NCBI RefSeq assembly: GCF_000337615.1
Contig: NZ_AOII01000088.1
Location: forward strand, 173,966 to 214,080
DNA length: 40,115 nt
Direction: 5' to 3'
Source: Natrinema pallidum DSM 3751
GTDB lineage: Archaea > Halobacteriota > Halobacteria > Halobacteriales > Natrialbaceae
Below are positions 8,486 to 17,093 of the stretch, piece after piece. A model generated the notes under the pieces. The model saw nothing but the letters and a program-made list of their open reading frames with translations. It was not told where the DNA came from and did no database searches. The translations under genes and the position numbers were made by a program. How positions within the stretch are numbered: position 1 is the stretch's first letter; each line of letters begins with the position of its first letter.

Positions 8486-10669
8486 CTAGAACGGGCTGCC
8501 CGACTCGTCGGCCGTCGTCTCGTTCGAGCCACCGGCATCGGTGTTCTCGCCGAGCCACTCGAGCGCGTCGGCCACGTCGTGAGTCGGCGGCGAGCAGGTC
8601 CGTTCCCGACAGACGTACAGTGTCGGTTCGTCGTCGCGGGCCTCCCGGTCCGCCCAGATCGGCGGCGCGTTCTCGAGGCCGAGCGTCTCGAGCCACGCTT
8701 CGAGTCCGTCCTCGGTCGGCGGCCGCAGCGCAAAGAGCCGGTCGGGGTAGTACTGCGAGGCGAGGCGGTCGCGCCACGCGGTCGGCAGGTCGTCGGCCGC
8801 GACGGTCACTTCGAGCGCGCCGGCCGCGAGTCGGTCGGCGGCGAGACAGAGCGTCGCGTGCTCGAGCGCGTTCGACTCGAGTTCGTTCGCGTGGGTCTCG
8901 AGGACGGTCGCGGCGATGTCCTCGAAGTCTTCCGCAGCGAACTCGTCGAGGGCGAGGAGGGTTTCGACCGCGACCCCGGTCGCCGAGGGGGTCGACTGGT
9001 CGCCGAGTTCCTGCGGCCGGGTGACCAGCGACTCGCCGCTCTCGGGCGTGAAGTAGAGGGTCCCGCGGTCCGCGTCCCAGAACTCGGCCTCGATGACGCG
9101 AGCCAACTCGAGGGCGAACGCGAGGTGGTCGACCTCGCCGGTCGCCTGGTAGCAGTCGAGTGCGCCACGGGCGAGGAAGGCGTAATCCTCGAGATAGCCG
9201 TCGACTTTGACGTCTCCATCTTTATAGCGCCGCGAGAGCCGCTGGTCGTCCTCATCCCAGAGGCGATCGCGGACGAACTCGAGTGCGTCGACGGCAGTGT
9301 CGGCGTAGTCGTCCGCGCCGAGTACCAGCGCCGCCTCGGCGTAGGTCGAGATCAGCAGCCCGTTCCAGCCCGCGAGGATCTTCTCGTCACGGTTGGGTCG
9401 CGGCCGCTCCTCGCGGGCCTCGAACAGCGTCTGGCGGGCCGAGTCGAGTCGCTTCAGGATTTCGTGTTCCGCGAGGTCGAACTGGTCGGCGAGTTCCGAC
9501 ACGGTAGCCACGCGGTTGGGCTGGTTCCGTCCCTCGAAGTTGCCCGACTCCGAAATATCGAACCGGGCACAGAAGAGGGCGGCGTCGGTCTCGTCGTCGA
9601 GTGCCTCGTGGACCTCCGCGGGCGTCCAGACGTAGAACGCCCCCTCCTCGCGCTCGCCAGTTTCGGGCGACTCGCTCTGGGCGTCGAGAGTGCTGAAGAA
9701 GCCGCCCTCGTCGTGGGTCAGTTCCCGATCGACGAACTCCAGCGTTTCCGAGACGACGGTGGCGTAGCGGTCTTCGCCCGTCAGTTGATAGCCCGAGAGG
9801 AACGCCCGCGGGATCTCGGCGTTGTCGTACAGCATCTTCTCGAAGTGGGGGACCGTCCAGTCCCGATCGACGCAGTACCGATGGAACCCGCCCCCGACGT
9901 GATCGTAGAGCCCGCCCGCGGCCATCGCGTCCAGCGTCTCCTCGAAGACCTCGCGGTACTCCTCGCGACCGGTGCGGTCGTAGGCCCGTGCGAGGACGCG
10001 CAGTCGCGAGGGCTGGGGGAACTTCTGGCCGGAGCCGAACCCACCGTATTGGCGGTCGGCGCTGCGGAGCACCATGTCCGCGGCCGTCTCGAGCACGTCG
10101 CTCGAGGGCGGCTCAGCACCGACTCCCGCGGTATCCGGGGTCTCCTCGAGTTGGTCTTTCGCGGCGTCGGTCCACTGCTGGGCGCGGTTCTCCATCTCCT
10201 CGCGGTCCTCCTCGCTTTCCCAGGAGTCGCTAATGCGCTGGCAGAGATCGCGGAAGCCAGGCTGACCGCGCTGGCCCTCGCGAGGGAAGTAGGTCCCGAT
10301 GAAGAACGGTTTGCCTTCGGGCGTGAGCCACGCCGAGAGCGGCCACCCGCCCTGTCCGCGCACGAGTTGACAGACGGTCATGTAGATGCTGTCGATGTCG
10401 GGACGCTCCTCGCGGTCGACCTTGATCGGGACGAAGTTCTCGTTTATCACCTCTGCGACCGCCTCGTCCTCGAAGCTCTCCTCCGCCATAACGTGACACC
10501 AGTGACACGCCGAGTAGCCGATCGAGAGGAAAATCGGTACGTTGCGCTCGCGGGCCGCCTCGAGAGCAGTTTCGTCCCAGGGCTGCCAGTTGACGGGGTT
10601 GTCCGCGTGCTGGCGCAGATACGGGCTCTCCTCCTCGTCGAGCCGATTGCGCCGGGTCGGATCGGTCAT
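8486..10669 (-). CDS. DUF255 thioredoxin-domain protein (YyaL/SSP411 family)
   Basis: The 727-aa cytoplasmic protein has the architecture of the YyaL / spermatogenesis-associated protein 20 family. An N-terminal thioredoxin-like DUF255 domain (about residues 5-165) begins with 'SPYLRQHADNPVNW' and contains CHWC (Cys55 and Cys58) in 'GYSACHWCHVM' and 'KVDREERPDID'. A long (alpha/alpha)6 glycosidase-like domain follows, including 'GGFGSGQKFPQP', 'DHVGGGFHRYCVD', 'PHFEKMLYDNA' and 'ILAGWNGLLI'. The length is normal for the family (about 700 aa). The substrate is not established. Related proteins have been discussed as N-acylglucosamine epimerase-like. The ATG at 10669 (MTDPTRRNRL) is favoured over an in-frame start 16 codons upstream. 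Confidence 0.92.
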   Translation of the reverse strand: MTDPTRRNRLDEEESPYLRQHADNPVNWQPWDETALEAARERNVPIFLSIGYSACHWCHVMAEESFEDEAVAEVINENFVPIKVDREERPDIDSIYMTVCQLVRGQGGWPLSAWLTPEGKPFFIGTYFPREGQRGQPGFRDLCQRISDSWESEEDREEMENRAQQWTDAAKDQLEETPDTAGVGAEPPSSDVLETAADMVLRSADRQYGGFGSGQKFPQPSRLRVLARAYDRTGREEYREVFEETLDAMAAGGLYDHVGGGFHRYCVDRDWTVPHFEKMLYDNAEIPRAFLSGYQLTGEDRYATVVSETLEFVDRELTHDEGGFFSTLDAQSESPETGEREEGAFYVWTPAEVHEALDDETDAALFCARFDISESGNFEGRNQPNRVATVSELADQFDLAEHEILKRLDSARQTLFEAREERPRPNRDEKILAGWNGLLISTYAEAALVLGADDYADTAVDALEFVRDRLWDEDDQRLSRRYKDGDVKVDGYLEDYAFLARGALDCYQATGEVDHLAFALELARVIEAEFWDADRGTLYFTPESGESLVTRPQELGDQSTPSATGVAVETLLALDEFAAEDFEDIAATVLETHANELESNALEHATLCLAADRLAAGALEVTVAADDLPTAWRDRLASQYYPDRLFALRPPTEDGLEAWLETLGLENAPPIWADREARDDEPTLYVCRERTCSPPTHDVADALEWLGENTDAGGSNETTADESGSPF

Positions 10670-10750
10670 GGACGGACCTACGGCCGACGCGGCTAAAAAC
10701 AACAGGAGATCCGGCACCGAACACCGCTACTTGCTCGCTGTCGACGGCGA

Positions 10751-10769
10751 TCAAAACGGGGAAAACGGA
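10751..10769 (-). terminator. T-rich termination region of secreted-protein gene
   Basis: Read on the minus strand this is a run of two TTTT blocks (TCCGTTTTCCCCGTTTTGA), 10 bases after the stop codon of the gene at 10779-11306. Oligo-T tracts are typical archaeal termination signals. Confidence 0.35.
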
Positions 10770-10778
10770 AACCGCGCT

Positions 10779-11306
10779 CTAGTTGCCGCCGCCGCTCTCG
10801 TTGCCGCCGTCTCCCATCGGTTCATCCGATTCGGTCTCGCTGTCGCCGCCGCCACCGCCATCGCCACCGCCGCCGGTCTCGCCGGGGGTAGCCTCGACCA
10901 GACTCAGTTCGGAATCGCGGAACTGCCCGTCCGCGCCCATCGTCTCGCTATCACCGGCGCTGAGGTCGACGTCTTCCGACATCAGGAATCCCAGCGACGG
11001 GGCGGAGCCGCCAACGTCGTAGTTGATGATGTAGACATCCCAGTCGTCCGGCGTGTCGAACTCGTCTTCCAGACCGGCCTCGCTGAACAGTTCGTCTTTC
11101 GTTCCGTCGTTCAGCGCCGAGACAACGGTGAGGTCGACGCCGGGCTCGTAGTCGTCTCCGAAGACGACGACACTGCCACCGTCTTGAGCTGCTGCAGTCC
11201 CCGCACCTGCGGTTCCGAGCGCTACTGCGCCCGCAGTAAGGGCACTCTTTTTCATGAACGATCGCCGCGAGTCGTCGAATAGTCCGCTATCGGTTTCGTC
11301 TGTCAT
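10779..11306 (-). CDS. Tat-secreted haloarchaeal protein of unknown function
   Basis: The 175-aa precursor has a twin-arginine signal, SRRSFMKK, followed by an Ala/Gly-rich hydrophobic stretch ending in TAAAQ, a good signal-peptidase site near residue 42. The mature domain contains 'VVVFGDDYEPGVDLTVVSAL' and 'VYIINYDVGGSAPSLGFLM' and is acidic. I recall similar halophile secreted proteins but no experimentally known function. The C-terminal 40 residues are a Gly/Glu/Asp-rich low-complexity tail. There is no lipobox, so it is probably released or loosely surface-bound. The start at 11306 is chosen because it puts the RR motif at residues 14-15. An in-frame start 10 codons upstream is possible. 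Confidence 0.8.
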   Translation of the reverse strand: MTDETDSGLFDDSRRSFMKKSALTAGAVALGTAGAGTAAAQDGGSVVVFGDDYEPGVDLTVVSALNDGTKDELFSEAGLEDEFDTPDDWDVYIINYDVGGSAPSLGFLMSEDVDLSAGDSETMGADGQFRDSELSLVEATPGETGGGGDGGGGGDSETESDEPMGDGGNESGGGN

Positions 11307-12009
11307 GTCTCTCACTTGTCCCCTCGATCGGGGCACATGACCGTAGACCGGAGTGTCGGAAAAGGGAGCCCGATCGTTTCACATTCTATGGTGGCCTATA
11401 CTCCAGAAACAGCCCCTTTTGGGGCTCAAACACCGGAATATTGAAGCGGTCGCTATCGATGTCGGACTGTGCTGAAAGACGGCGGCACCGACAGGAACGT
11501 GACCCTCGAGAGAGGTCTCATCGAAGTTGGATAAGTCCCGTGAGAAACCGGGCAAAGACGCTCTGACTGCCCCATCGGTGTCGAGAGCAGGATCGATGCC
11601 GGTCTCCCCTCCTCGAACGGGGCAGGTGAGTCAGCACCTGTAGTCACCGTCACGATTCGGTCGGACCGTTTCGGGGACCAAGAGGTGCTTTCGCCGGACA
11701 GTTCAGCGACCGTGAACGCCGCGAGACGAGCGACGAATCCCGGGTCCGGTTCCGCGCCCGAGCAACGGTTTGCGCCCATCGTTTCACTCTCTCAGTGGCC
11801 ACATCGAGTGCCTTCCCGTCCTGGTACGCCGCCGACGAGGGGCATACCCTTCGAGGAGCCGCTCGAGGCGCGAGCATGTGCCGGCGGTCGAGGGGCCCGG
11901 TCGTGAAACATCGCATTATGTCCCCGGAAAGAGCACGCGTGGGTCGGCAGTGTGGACACACCGCCGCCGAAACGCGTCGCGAGTCCGTCGTCGCGGCCAG
12001 CGGGTCCGG
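11307..12009. other. Gene-poor 700-base region
   Basis: I see no convincing intact gene. A short hairpin with arms AGCCCC and GGGGCT and a TTTT loop lies at 11411-11426. The minus strand at about 11640-11779 has a stretch with coding-like composition (VARLAAFTVAELSGES), and another minus frame over about 11470-11590 reads GFSRDLSNFDETSLEG, so a decayed gene is possible. The remainder, up to the folA stop, shows only random-looking frames. Confidence 0.5.
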
Positions 12010-12555
12010 TTACCGCTCGCGGACGTACTCCACGAACGCGAACCCGTCGTGTTCGTCTCGAGACGCCTCCCTCCACGACCCCCGATCCCAGGCGGGGAAG
12101 AACGTGTCGCCGTCCGGTTCGTCGTGGACCTCGGTCACGACCAGCCGATCGAGCACGGGGAAAAACCCCTCATAGACGGTCGCCCCGCCGGCGATGAAGA
12201 TCCGATCGGCGTCGCCGTGGCGCTCCTGCGCGGCCGTGTCGGCCCGATCGACGGCTTCCTCGAGTCCGTTCGCGACCACGGCATTGTCGGGCGTCTCGAG
12301 GTCCCGACTCGTCAACACGACGGTCGTCCGCCCGGGCAGTGGCTCCCCCAGCGTCTCGAGGATCCCCTCGTAGGTCACCCGGCCCATGATGACCGGGTGG
12401 TTCATCGTCGTCTCCTTGAAGTGCTGGAGGTCGGCCGGAACGTGCCAGGGCATGTCGCCGTCGCGTCCAATGACGTCGTTGTCCGCGACGGCGACGATAC
12501 CGACGAGTTCGCGGTCGGTCTCGAAAGCCAGGGTCGCGTCCCGCGTGTCGCTCAT
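12010..12555 (-). CDS. folA: Dihydrofolate reductase
   Basis: The 181-aa enzyme reduces dihydrofolate to tetrahydrofolate with NADPH. Landmarks are 'LVGIVAVADNDVIGRDGDMPW' (the mobile Met20-type loop), 'PADLQHFKETTMNHPVIMGRVTYE' and 'RIFIAGGATVYEGF' with the GG pair of the cofactor site. The acidic residue that protonates the pteridine is the D in 'HVPADLQHF'. The gene overlaps the end of thyA by four bases (ATGA), so the two are almost certainly co-transcribed and translationally coupled. This makes sense because ThyA produces the dihydrofolate that this enzyme recycles. It corresponds to the thyA-linked HdrB type of haloarchaeal DHFR. Confidence 0.93.
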   Translation of the reverse strand: MSDTRDATLAFETDRELVGIVAVADNDVIGRDGDMPWHVPADLQHFKETTMNHPVIMGRVTYEGILETLGEPLPGRTTVVLTSRDLETPDNAVVANGLEEAVDRADTAAQERHGDADRIFIAGGATVYEGFFPVLDRLVVTEVHDEPDGDTFFPAWDRGSWREASRDEHDGFAFVEYVRER

Positions 12556-13568
12556 TCGGCCACCGAAAACGTGAGGTCGTCGTGGGACTCGTAGCCTCGC
12601 AGTTCGACGTCCTCTGGTGATAGTTCGTCGATCGAGACGTCCGCAACCTCGAGTGTGGGCCGTGCGAGCGGCGCTCGCGATAGTTGCTCGAGCAGGCCGG
12701 GGACGTGATCGAGTCGCTCGTCGCCCTCGGCTTCGGGCGGGGCTTCGGACTCGAGCCACTCGCGGACCTCGCGGTACTCATCGCGGTCGTCGACGTCGGC
12801 CAGCCTCGACTGGAGCGCCGCGAGGTTGTCGGCGTACCACTTGCCGCGCTCGCTGCGGCCACAGTAGACGTGCGTGTCGACGACGGTGTGGGCGAAGGTG
12901 CCGGGTTCGAAGCCGGTCTGCTGGGCGATCACTTTCGTCAGGAGCGCGTAGGCCGCGATGTTGAACGGGATGCCGAGTGCGGTGTCGCCCGAGCGCTGGG
13001 TGAGATGGCAGTTCAGCCGGTCGCCCTGGACGTTGAAGACGAACGAGTAGTGACAGGGCGGGAGCGTCGAGACGGCCGCGTTGGCGGGATGCCAGGCGTT
13101 GACGACCAGCCGCCGGGAGTTCGGCGAGTCGGAGAGCGTGTCGATGACGTACTGCAGTTGATCGAACGTCTTCCGACCGTCTCCCTCCTCGGTGACCCAC
13201 TGGTGGGTCTCGTCGGGCCAGGACTCGCCCTCGAGGCGGGCGTCGTCCTCGGGGACCGGGAATCGCCGCCAGAAGCGACCGTAGGCGGTGTCGAGCCGTC
13301 CTTCGTCGTCGGCCCAGGCGTCCCAGATTTTCGTTTCCTCGCGGAGGTCGCGGATGTGTTCCGCGCCGGAGAGATACCAGCAGACTTCATGCAGCATCGA
13401 GTTCCAGCGGTAGCCGTCCATCTCCTTGGTCGTGAGCAGGGGATACCCCTCCCGCAAATCGACCTCGTAGTGCTCGCTGAACGACGAAATCGTGTCGACG
13501 CCGGTCCGGTTGGGCTTGTGCGTGCCCCCGGAGAGGACCGTCTCGACGAGATCGAGATACTGTCGCAT
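12552..13568 (-). CDS. thyA: Thymidylate synthase ThyA
   Basis: The 338-aa enzyme methylates dUMP to dTMP with methylenetetrahydrofolate, releasing dihydrofolate. The catalytic cysteine is Cys172 in LPPCHYSF. The phosphate-binding arginines are in 'DSPNSRRLVVNAWHPAN', and the dUMP/folate segment is 'QRSGDTALGIPFNIAAYA'. The N-terminus 'MRQYLDLVETVLSGG' followed by 'RTGVDTISSF' is standard. It is longer than bacterial ThyA (264 aa). The surplus includes an acidic insertion around residues 105-135 and an extended C-terminal part, and the protein ends in the folA overlap. An ATTATAATAAC sequence about 28 nt upstream is a strong TATA box, predicting a leaderless thyA-folA mRNA. Confidence 0.95.
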   Translation of the reverse strand: MRQYLDLVETVLSGGTHKPNRTGVDTISSFSEHYEVDLREGYPLLTTKEMDGYRWNSMLHEVCWYLSGAEHIRDLREETKIWDAWADDEGRLDTAYGRFWRRFPVPEDDARLEGESWPDETHQWVTEEGDGRKTFDQLQYVIDTLSDSPNSRRLVVNAWHPANAAVSTLPPCHYSFVFNVQGDRLNCHLTQRSGDTALGIPFNIAAYALLTKVIAQQTGFEPGTFAHTVVDTHVYCGRSERGKWYADNLAALQSRLADVDDRDEYREVREWLESEAPPEAEGDERLDHVPGLLEQLSRAPLARPTLEVADVSIDELSPEDVELRGYESHDDLTFSVAE

Positions 13569-13591
13569 TACCCGTACTGTAGCGACCGAAC

Positions 13592-13603
13592 GATTATAAT
13601 AAC
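13592..13603 (-). promoter_or_regulatory. TATA box of thyA-folA
   Basis: On the minus strand GTTATTATAATC is centred about 28 nt before the thyA start codon at 13568. It is the strongest TATA-like element near this pair and lies in the short gap next to the helicase remnant. Confidence 0.55.
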
Positions 13604-13640
13604 GCACGATCCGGAAGACGTCAGCTAGATAATCGGAGAC

Positions 13641-14498
13641 GTGACGGTGCTGGACGCCGTCTCGGAGGAGTCCCGCGACATCGGCGAGTTCACGCTGCAC
13701 TTCGGCCGCGGCCGGGTGCTGGTCTATCACGGCAGCTACGACAAGGTCGCGGTTCACGGCGGCAAGCGCACGGAGCAGGGAATCCCAACCGAGAACCCGC
13801 CGCTCGAGATGGAGACGCAACTGTGCTGGCTCGAGGTACCCTCGCGCGTCGAGGCTGCGCTGAGAGAGAAATACCGGAGCTTCGAGGTGCCCGAACTCGA
13901 GGACGGGCTGGCGGGGACGGCCCATCTGGGCTACGCGGGCGGGCTCCACGCCGCCGAGCACGCGACGATCGGCGTTGCACCCCTCGAGTTGATGGTCGAC
14001 AAGCGCGACCTCGGTGGGCTCGCGACCCTGACGATCGACTCGCATCTCGATCAGGAGACAGACACGGATGCGGACGCGAGGTCCCAGTTCGGAACCGCGG
14101 GCAGTGGGGGCGACGGTGCGCCGCGAAACATCGCCGCCGCCGAGGCCACGGTACGGGAGATCGCGAGCGGTCTCGAGCGTCCCCCCGCCAGCGGCTGCTT
14201 CATCTACGACGGCATCGAGGGCGGACTGGGTTTCGCACGGGCGATCTACGAGAACTACGAGGCCGTCGCCGAGCGCGCTCGAGAACTCATCGCGGATTGC
14301 GACTGCGGGAACGTCGACGGCTGTCCGGCCTGCGTGATGGACGACCAGTGTGGGAACGACAACCAGCCGCTACACCGCGACGCGGCCGTGGACGTGCTGG
14401 ATCAGTTGCTGGGCGACGCGGACGAGGGGGCGCTCGAGTCCCACCTCCCCGACGAGGAGTACGGAGGCGATCGGCGACCGCCGCTGTTCTACGCCTGA
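13641..14498 (+). pseudogene. C-terminal fragment of a DEAD/DEAH-box helicase (DUF1998)
   Basis: The open frame encodes 285 aa from a GTG. It matches only the C-terminal zinc-binding part (DUF1998/MrfA-type) of large DEAD/DEAH-box helicases. Typical features are 'HFGRGRVLVYHGSY', 'GLHAAEHA' (residues 101-108), 'YDGIEGGLGFA' and the cysteine cluster C220, C222, C228, C231 and C237 followed by 'NQPLHRDAAVDVL'. Full proteins are generally 800 aa or more, with Walker A, DEAD and helicase-C motifs. All are absent here because thyA starts only 72 bases upstream, divergently, and an in-frame TAG lies at 13626. The remaining frame is intact, with haloarchaeal codon bias, so the truncation may be recent or the fragment may still be expressed. 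An acidic insertion (residues 138-160) is also visible. Confidence 0.7.
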
Positions 14499-14550
14499 CG
14501 AGATCGTTCGACTGCGGTACGGCAAGGATGCGCCCCGCAGTTGCCATCCC

Positions 14551-14640
14551 TCAAACTCCGTGAGCGTGAACGAGGATCGACCGGGCGACGGCGTCTTCCA
14601 GAACGCTCCTGATAGTTTCGACGTCGCAATCCTCGCCCAT
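14551..14640 (-). pseudogene. 29-codon remnant resembling haloarchaeal winged-helix regulator N-terminus
   Basis: On the minus strand an ATG at 14640 opens MGEDCDVETIRSVLEDAVAR, continues SILVHAHGV and stops at 14551. The pattern D-V-E-T-I-x-x-V-L-x-D-x-x-A-R-S-I-L is the first helix of haloarchaeal ArsR/winged-helix regulators, whose wing and recognition helix are missing here. It is either a truncated regulator relic or a very small protein. The call rests on one short motif. No other gene is visible in the roughly 210-base gap. Confidence 0.3.
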
Positions 14641-14681
14641 ACGTGACACTCCGTTTCGGATGCCGTAAGGTAGCCCCCACA

Positions 14682-14698
14682 GCTTCAGGACCTGAAGC
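14682..14698. repeat. Perfect inverted repeat, 8-bp arms
   Basis: GCTTCAGG and CCTGAAGC are separated by one A (14690). It lies between the regulator-like remnant and the lipoprotein stop codon at 14709. It could be a terminator-type hairpin, a regulator site, or the subterminal hairpin of a lost IS200/IS605-type element. Confidence 0.45.
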
Positions 14699-14708
14699 CG
14701 CGTGTGCG

Positions 14709-15536
14709 TCAGTTCGAGTCGACGACGGAGTCGGGACAGGCCGCCGCTCGTCCCTCGAGGTTGACCGGCTCGCCTTCGAGGCGATACGTAAAGTCGTAGG
14801 CCATGCTGCCGCCGGAACCGGGAACGACGGCGATTTTGCCGGTTCGCTCGTCCCCGGCACAGTCGGCCGCGTCGACACCGTCGGGGAACGCGAACGGCGC
14901 GTAGGTCGTTTCGAACGGTTTCGTCTCGCCCGGCGGGACGACGAGATCGGTTCTCGACGGTGAGAGCGGTCGATTCTCCTCGATACCGATAACGCCCGGC
15001 CCTGGGTCGAACGTCGACGGGTCGAACGAGTCGGCCTGCGGATCGACCGTCGGGTTCGGAACGTCGCCGTAGATCGCGACGAAGCGCGCGAGAAGCGGCG
15101 CATCGCCCTGGTTCTCGAGCGTGAACCTGGCGCGACCGTCCGGGAGCGGTTCGACGGCTCTCGTCACGCCGTGGATCACTTCCCAGACGGAGAGGTGCGC
15201 CGTCCCGTCCGGCGTCTCGGCTCGGACGCGAAGTCCCGGGTAACTGGAGGAGACCGTCTCGAGCCGATTCGGGAAGATCACGGGGAAGCGAACGGTTCCG
15301 CCCGGTCCCTCGACGCGATCGAATTCCTCGTCGGTCGTGGAATCGACGAGGATCGCCCGCTCTACGTCGACGTCATCGCGGAACTGGACGCGGAGATCCG
15401 TCTCTTCGTACCAGTACTCTTCGAACACGTCGTCGGTCTCCAACCCCGACCGAGTGAGCGGAAGCGACTCGGTACAGCCGGCCGAGAGGAGGGTACCACC
15501 AGTGGCGAGGGCCTGCAGGAACGGGCGGCGGTTCAT
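14709..15536 (-). CDS. Tat-exported lipoprotein, hypothetical
   Basis: The 275-aa precursor starts MNRRPFLQALATGGTLLSAGC, combining a twin-arginine signal with lipobox SAGC and lipid-anchored Cys21. The mature part looks like an all-beta extracellular domain with 'YEETDLRVQFRDDVDVERAI', 'GRARFTLENQGDAPLLARFV' and 'DLVVPPGETKPFETTYAPF', reminiscent of immunoglobulin-like modules. Two C-terminal cysteines ('DAADCAGDE' and 'AAACPDS') may pair. No catalytic motif is recognised. A TATATTTT block on the plus strand (GAAAATATATG on the minus), about 30 nt before the ATG at 15536, supports this start and a leaderless mRNA. It diverges from purD. Confidence 0.83.
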   Translation of the reverse strand: MNRRPFLQALATGGTLLSAGCTESLPLTRSGLETDDVFEEYWYEETDLRVQFRDDVDVERAILVDSTTDEEFDRVEGPGGTVRFPVIFPNRLETVSSSYPGLRVRAETPDGTAHLSVWEVIHGVTRAVEPLPDGRARFTLENQGDAPLLARFVAIYGDVPNPTVDPQADSFDPSTFDPGPGVIGIEENRPLSPSRTDLVVPPGETKPFETTYAPFAFPDGVDAADCAGDERTGKIAVVPGSGGSMAYDFTYRLEGEPVNLEGRAAACPDSVVDSN

Positions 15537-15560
15537 GAACGGGATATCACAACCAAGCGG

Positions 15561-15571
15561 CATATATTTTC
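15561..15571 (-). promoter_or_regulatory. TATA box of lipoprotein gene
   Basis: The minus strand reads GAAAATATATG, centred 30 nt before the start codon at 15536. It is a strong match to the haloarchaeal TATA element. Confidence 0.5.
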
Positions 15572-15675
15572 TATCGATTCGAGCGGAACGCGATCGGTCG
15601 CGTAGCCATGATCGTGTATACTTTCGACTCGAGGAAAGAGCAACGCTTACAGGTTCGTGCGTTCCGCTATCGACC

Positions 15676-16968
15676 ATGCGAGAGACCGTGCTCCTGATCG
15701 GCGGCGGTGGCCGCGAACACGCCATCGCCCGTGCGCTCGAGGACAGCGAGGCCGACCTGTACGCCTGTGCCGGCAATCGGAATCCCGGTATCGCCCGGAT
15801 CGCCGCCGGGTTCGAGACACTCGAGACGACCGACCCCGACGCCGTCGTCGACTACGCCACGGAGATCGACGCGACGATCGCCGTCATCGGTCCGGAAGCG
15901 CCGCTCGAGGCCGGCGTCGCGGACGCGCTCGAGGCAGCGGGGGTCTACCCGTTCGGACCGAAGGAGGCCGACGCCCGGATCGAGACGGACAAGGCCTTCC
16001 AGCGGCGGTTCATGCAGGAGAACGACGTGCCGGGCTGTCCGGACTTCGAGACGTTCGACGACATGGACGCGGCCTGCGCGTTCATCGACGACTACGACGG
16101 CGATCTGGCGATCAAGCCCGCCGGCCTCACCGGCGGGAAAGGCGTGAAGGTCATCGGCGATCAGGTGACCGCCGAGGAGGGGAAGGCGTACGTCCGCGAC
16201 GCCGACTACGACCGGATCGTCTTAGAGGAGCGACTGATCGGCGAGGAGTTCACGATTCAGGCGTTCGTCGCCAACGGCGAGTTCCGCACCGCGCCGGCAG
16301 TCCAGGACCACAAGCGCGCCTACGAGGGCGACGAGGGGCCGAACACGGGCGGCATGGGCAGTTACTCCGACGCGACCGACGACCTGCCGTTCATGACCGA
16401 GTCGGACTACGAGGACGCCGTCTCGATCATCGAGGCCACCGTCGACGCACTCGACGACTACCGCGGCATCCTCTACGGCCAGTTCATGCTGACCGAGACC
16501 GGCCCCCGCGTCGTCGAGTTCAACGCCCGCTTCGGCGATCCCGAGGCGATGAACACGCTGCCGGTACTGGAGACCGACTTCCTCGAGATTCTGACCGCCG
16601 CTCGCGACGGCGACGCACCACCGGAACTCGAGTTCGCCGAGCAGGCGACGGTCTGCAAGTACGCGGTGCCGGAGGGGTACCCGACCGACCCCGAGGCGGG
16701 TGCGAAGGTACAGGTCGACGAGGAGAGCGCGGGCGACGCCTTGCTCTACTACGCGAGCGTGGACGAACGCGACGACAGTATCTACACGACCACCTCGCGG
16801 TCGTTCGCGCTGGTCGGCGTCGCCGACTCGATCGACGAAGCCGAGGCAATCGCCGAGGACGCGCTCGCGGTCGCCGGCGAGGAAGGACTGCGGATCCGCC
16901 ACGACATCGGCAAGGCAGACCTCGTCCAGAAGCGGATCGATCACATGAACGAGCTTCGCGGCGAGTAA
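15676..16968 (+). CDS. purD: Phosphoribosylamine-glycine ligase
   Basis: The 430-aa ATP-grasp enzyme joins 5-phosphoribosylamine and glycine to form GAR, the second step of purine synthesis. It begins with the nucleotide-fold segment 'VLLIGGGGREHAIARAL'. It then has 'VIGPEAPLEAGVADAL', the ATP-grasp core 'LAIKPAGLTGGKGVKVI', 'VLEERLIGEEFTIQAFV', the PurD signature 'RAYEGDEGPNTGGMGSYS', and the metal-binding 'VEFNARFGDPEAMNTLP'. Length and order are normal. The ATG at 15676 is preferred because 'MRETVLLIGGGGREH' is the usual N-terminus, although the frame is open further upstream. It stands alone and is divergent from the lipoprotein. Its glycine can come from GlyA at 28.2-29.4 kb. Confidence 0.95.
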   Translation: MRETVLLIGGGGREHAIARALEDSEADLYACAGNRNPGIARIAAGFETLETTDPDAVVDYATEIDATIAVIGPEAPLEAGVADALEAAGVYPFGPKEADARIETDKAFQRRFMQENDVPGCPDFETFDDMDAACAFIDDYDGDLAIKPAGLTGGKGVKVIGDQVTAEEGKAYVRDADYDRIVLEERLIGEEFTIQAFVANGEFRTAPAVQDHKRAYEGDEGPNTGGMGSYSDATDDLPFMTESDYEDAVSIIEATVDALDDYRGILYGQFMLTETGPRVVEFNARFGDPEAMNTLPVLETDFLEILTAARDGDAPPELEFAEQATVCKYAVPEGYPTDPEAGAKVQVDEESAGDALLYYASVDERDDSIYTTTSRSFALVGVADSIDEAEAIAEDALAVAGEEGLRIRHDIGKADLVQKRIDHMNELRGE

Positions 16969-17063
16969 TACCGCGTAGACTGTTCGTACGGCATCGCTCG
17001 GCCGTCACGGAGCGAGCTGCCGTTCGCGTGGGCGTGCTGAGACCGGTGGTCGGGCTGGAACCA

Positions 17064-17071
17064 TTTTAGTA
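17064..17071 (+). promoter_or_regulatory. TATA-like element before metallophosphoesterase
   Basis: TTTTAGTA is centred 27 nt before the ATG at 17094, predicting a leaderless transcript. Confidence 0.4.
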
Positions 17072-17093
17072 ATGGGCGAGGACGTCTCTACCG

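Noticed and set aside
8579-10696. 705-aa plus-strand frame opposite the DUF255 gene
   Set aside because: Antisense shadow; the minus strand carries CHWC and the conserved family segments.
11770-12594. Plus-strand 274-aa frame across folA
   Set aside because: Shadow of folA on the opposite strand; no domain.
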